From Burkholderia sp. BCC0322 (GTDB lineage: Bacteria > Pseudomonadota > Gammaproteobacteria > Burkholderiales > Burkholderiaceae): a stretch of DNA of 64,000 bases. The DNA lies in the NCBI RefSeq assembly GCF_902833045.1, contig NZ_CADFDU010000012.1, forward strand, positions 1-64,000. Direction: 5' to 3'. The translations under genes were made by a program, and so were the position numbers. The notes under the pieces were generated by a model. That model was not told where the DNA came from. It saw only the letters and a list, made by a program, of their open reading frames with translations, and made no database searches. Shown piece by piece: positions 63,506-64,000 of the stretch (positions are counted from its first letter, which is position 1; each line of letters begins with the position of its first letter).

Positions 63506-64000
63506 TTATGCGGCGAGCTTCGAGATGTCGGCGACGCAGTTCATCTGCTGGTGCAGCGCGGACAGCAGTGCGAGACGGTTCGCGCGCAGTGCCGGATCTT
63601 CCGCGTTGACCATCACGTCGTTGAAGAACGTGTCGACCGGCACGCGCAGCGCGGCGAGCGCCGACAGCGCGCCCGTGTACGCACGCGCCTCGAGCTGCGA
63701 CTGCACGTGCGGCGTCACGGCCGCGAGTTGCTCGTGCAGCGCCTTCTCGGCGGCTTCGACGAGCAGCGCCGGCTGCACCGCGCCGTTCGCGCCGCCTTCC
63801 GACTTCTTCAGGATGTTCGAGATCCGCTTGTTCGCGGCCGCGAGCGCTTCCGCTTCCACGAGGTGCGTGAATTCGCGCACCGCGTCGAGGCGTGCGACGA
63901 GATCGTCGATGCGCGTCGGGTTCAAGCTCAGCACCGCGTCGATTTCACCGGCCGAATAGCCGCGCTCGCGCAGCAGGCCGCGCAGGCGGTCCATGAAGAA
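63506..64000 (-). CDS. glyS: Glycine--tRNA ligase beta subunit, C-terminal part
   Basis: The last 165 codons of GlyS; the gene continues beyond the right edge. The visible region contains the DALR-like anticodon-binding end: [26 protein letters not shown], then [34 protein letters not shown] and [30 protein letters not shown], typical of the heterotetrameric bacterial glycyl-tRNA synthetase beta chain. It is the first gene here of glyS-gmhB-plsC. Confidence 0.95.
   Translation of the reverse strand, partial: FFMDRLRGLLRERGYSAGEIDAVLSLNPTRIDDLVARLDAVREFTHLVEAEALAAANKRISNILKKSEGGANGAVQPALLVEAAEKALHEQLAAVTPHVQSQLEARAYTGALSALAALRVPVDTFFNDVMVNAEDPALRANRLALLSALHQQMNCVADISKLAA

Overview
The window is a high-GC stretch (my visual impression is about two-thirds G+C) with tightly packed genes, strong third-position G/C bias and many 4-bp ATGA start/stop overlaps. 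Gene content and protein sequences point to Burkholderia, most likely the B. cepacia complex, and to a housekeeping chromosome: PHB genes, lutACB, ubiE-ubiJ-ubiB, aspS, lptD-surA-pdxA-rsmA, gmhB and glyS. I see no rRNA, tRNA, insertion sequence, prophage or CRISPR array. This is mainly core genome, with two decayed gene remnants.

Layout. 1-3.4 kb: the 3' end of phaA, phaB, small envelope proteins, a truncated ketosynthase remnant and a secreted M48 lipoprotein. 3.4-9.1 kb: a lactate-utilisation operon on the minus strand (lutA-lutC-lutB-lldP) with a divergent GntR regulator and a palindromic operator between them. 9.2-17.2 kb: a phospholipase-D-like lipoprotein, a class II aldolase, a frameshifted outer-membrane-protein remnant, a candidate small RNA, a CHRD protein, an HSL-type esterase, an EcsC-family protein, and a DHA2 efflux pump with its MarR regulator. 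17.2-22.4 kb: a DJ-1/PfpI protein and a D-amino-acid catabolic module (PLP deaminase, RpiR regulator, N-acyl-D-amino-acid deacylase, RidA). 22.4-29.4 kb: queF, ilvA and a giant 1341-residue flavin/iron-sulfur dehydrogenase.

29.4-40.2 kb: a run of plus-strand genes centred on ubiquinone synthesis (HIT, DUF971, ubiE, Tim44-like, ubiJ, ubiB), then a TPMT-like methyltransferase, an FmdB zinc ribbon, DUF502, aspS, nudB and a second PLD/cardiolipin synthase. 40.3-47.4 kb: a fatty-acid beta-oxidation block (TetR, acyl-CoA dehydrogenase, FadN-type bifunctional enzyme, thiolase, enoyl-CoA hydratase). 47.5-49.4 kb: fdhD, a NarM-like protein and a YciA-type thioesterase. 49.5-59.3 kb: an Atm1-type ABC exporter, the MurNAc recycling pair amgK-murU, and the classical lptD-surA-pdxA-rsmA cluster. 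59.4-64 kb: a DMT exporter, gloA, a YgjP-like metalloprotease, plsC, gmhB and the 3' end of glyS, which runs off the window.

How it fits together. Most blocks are metabolic or envelope modules with local regulators. The lactate operon, the D-amino-acid module, the MFS pump and the fatty-acid block each have a nearby inverted repeat at a plausible operator position. The less ordinary items are the two gene remnants, a Rho-independent terminator with no upstream gene (possible sRNA), the self-contained D-amino-acid module with paired palindromes, a Tim44-like protein embedded among ubi genes, an LptD with only three cysteines, and an AspRS with a histidine typical of non-discriminating enzymes.
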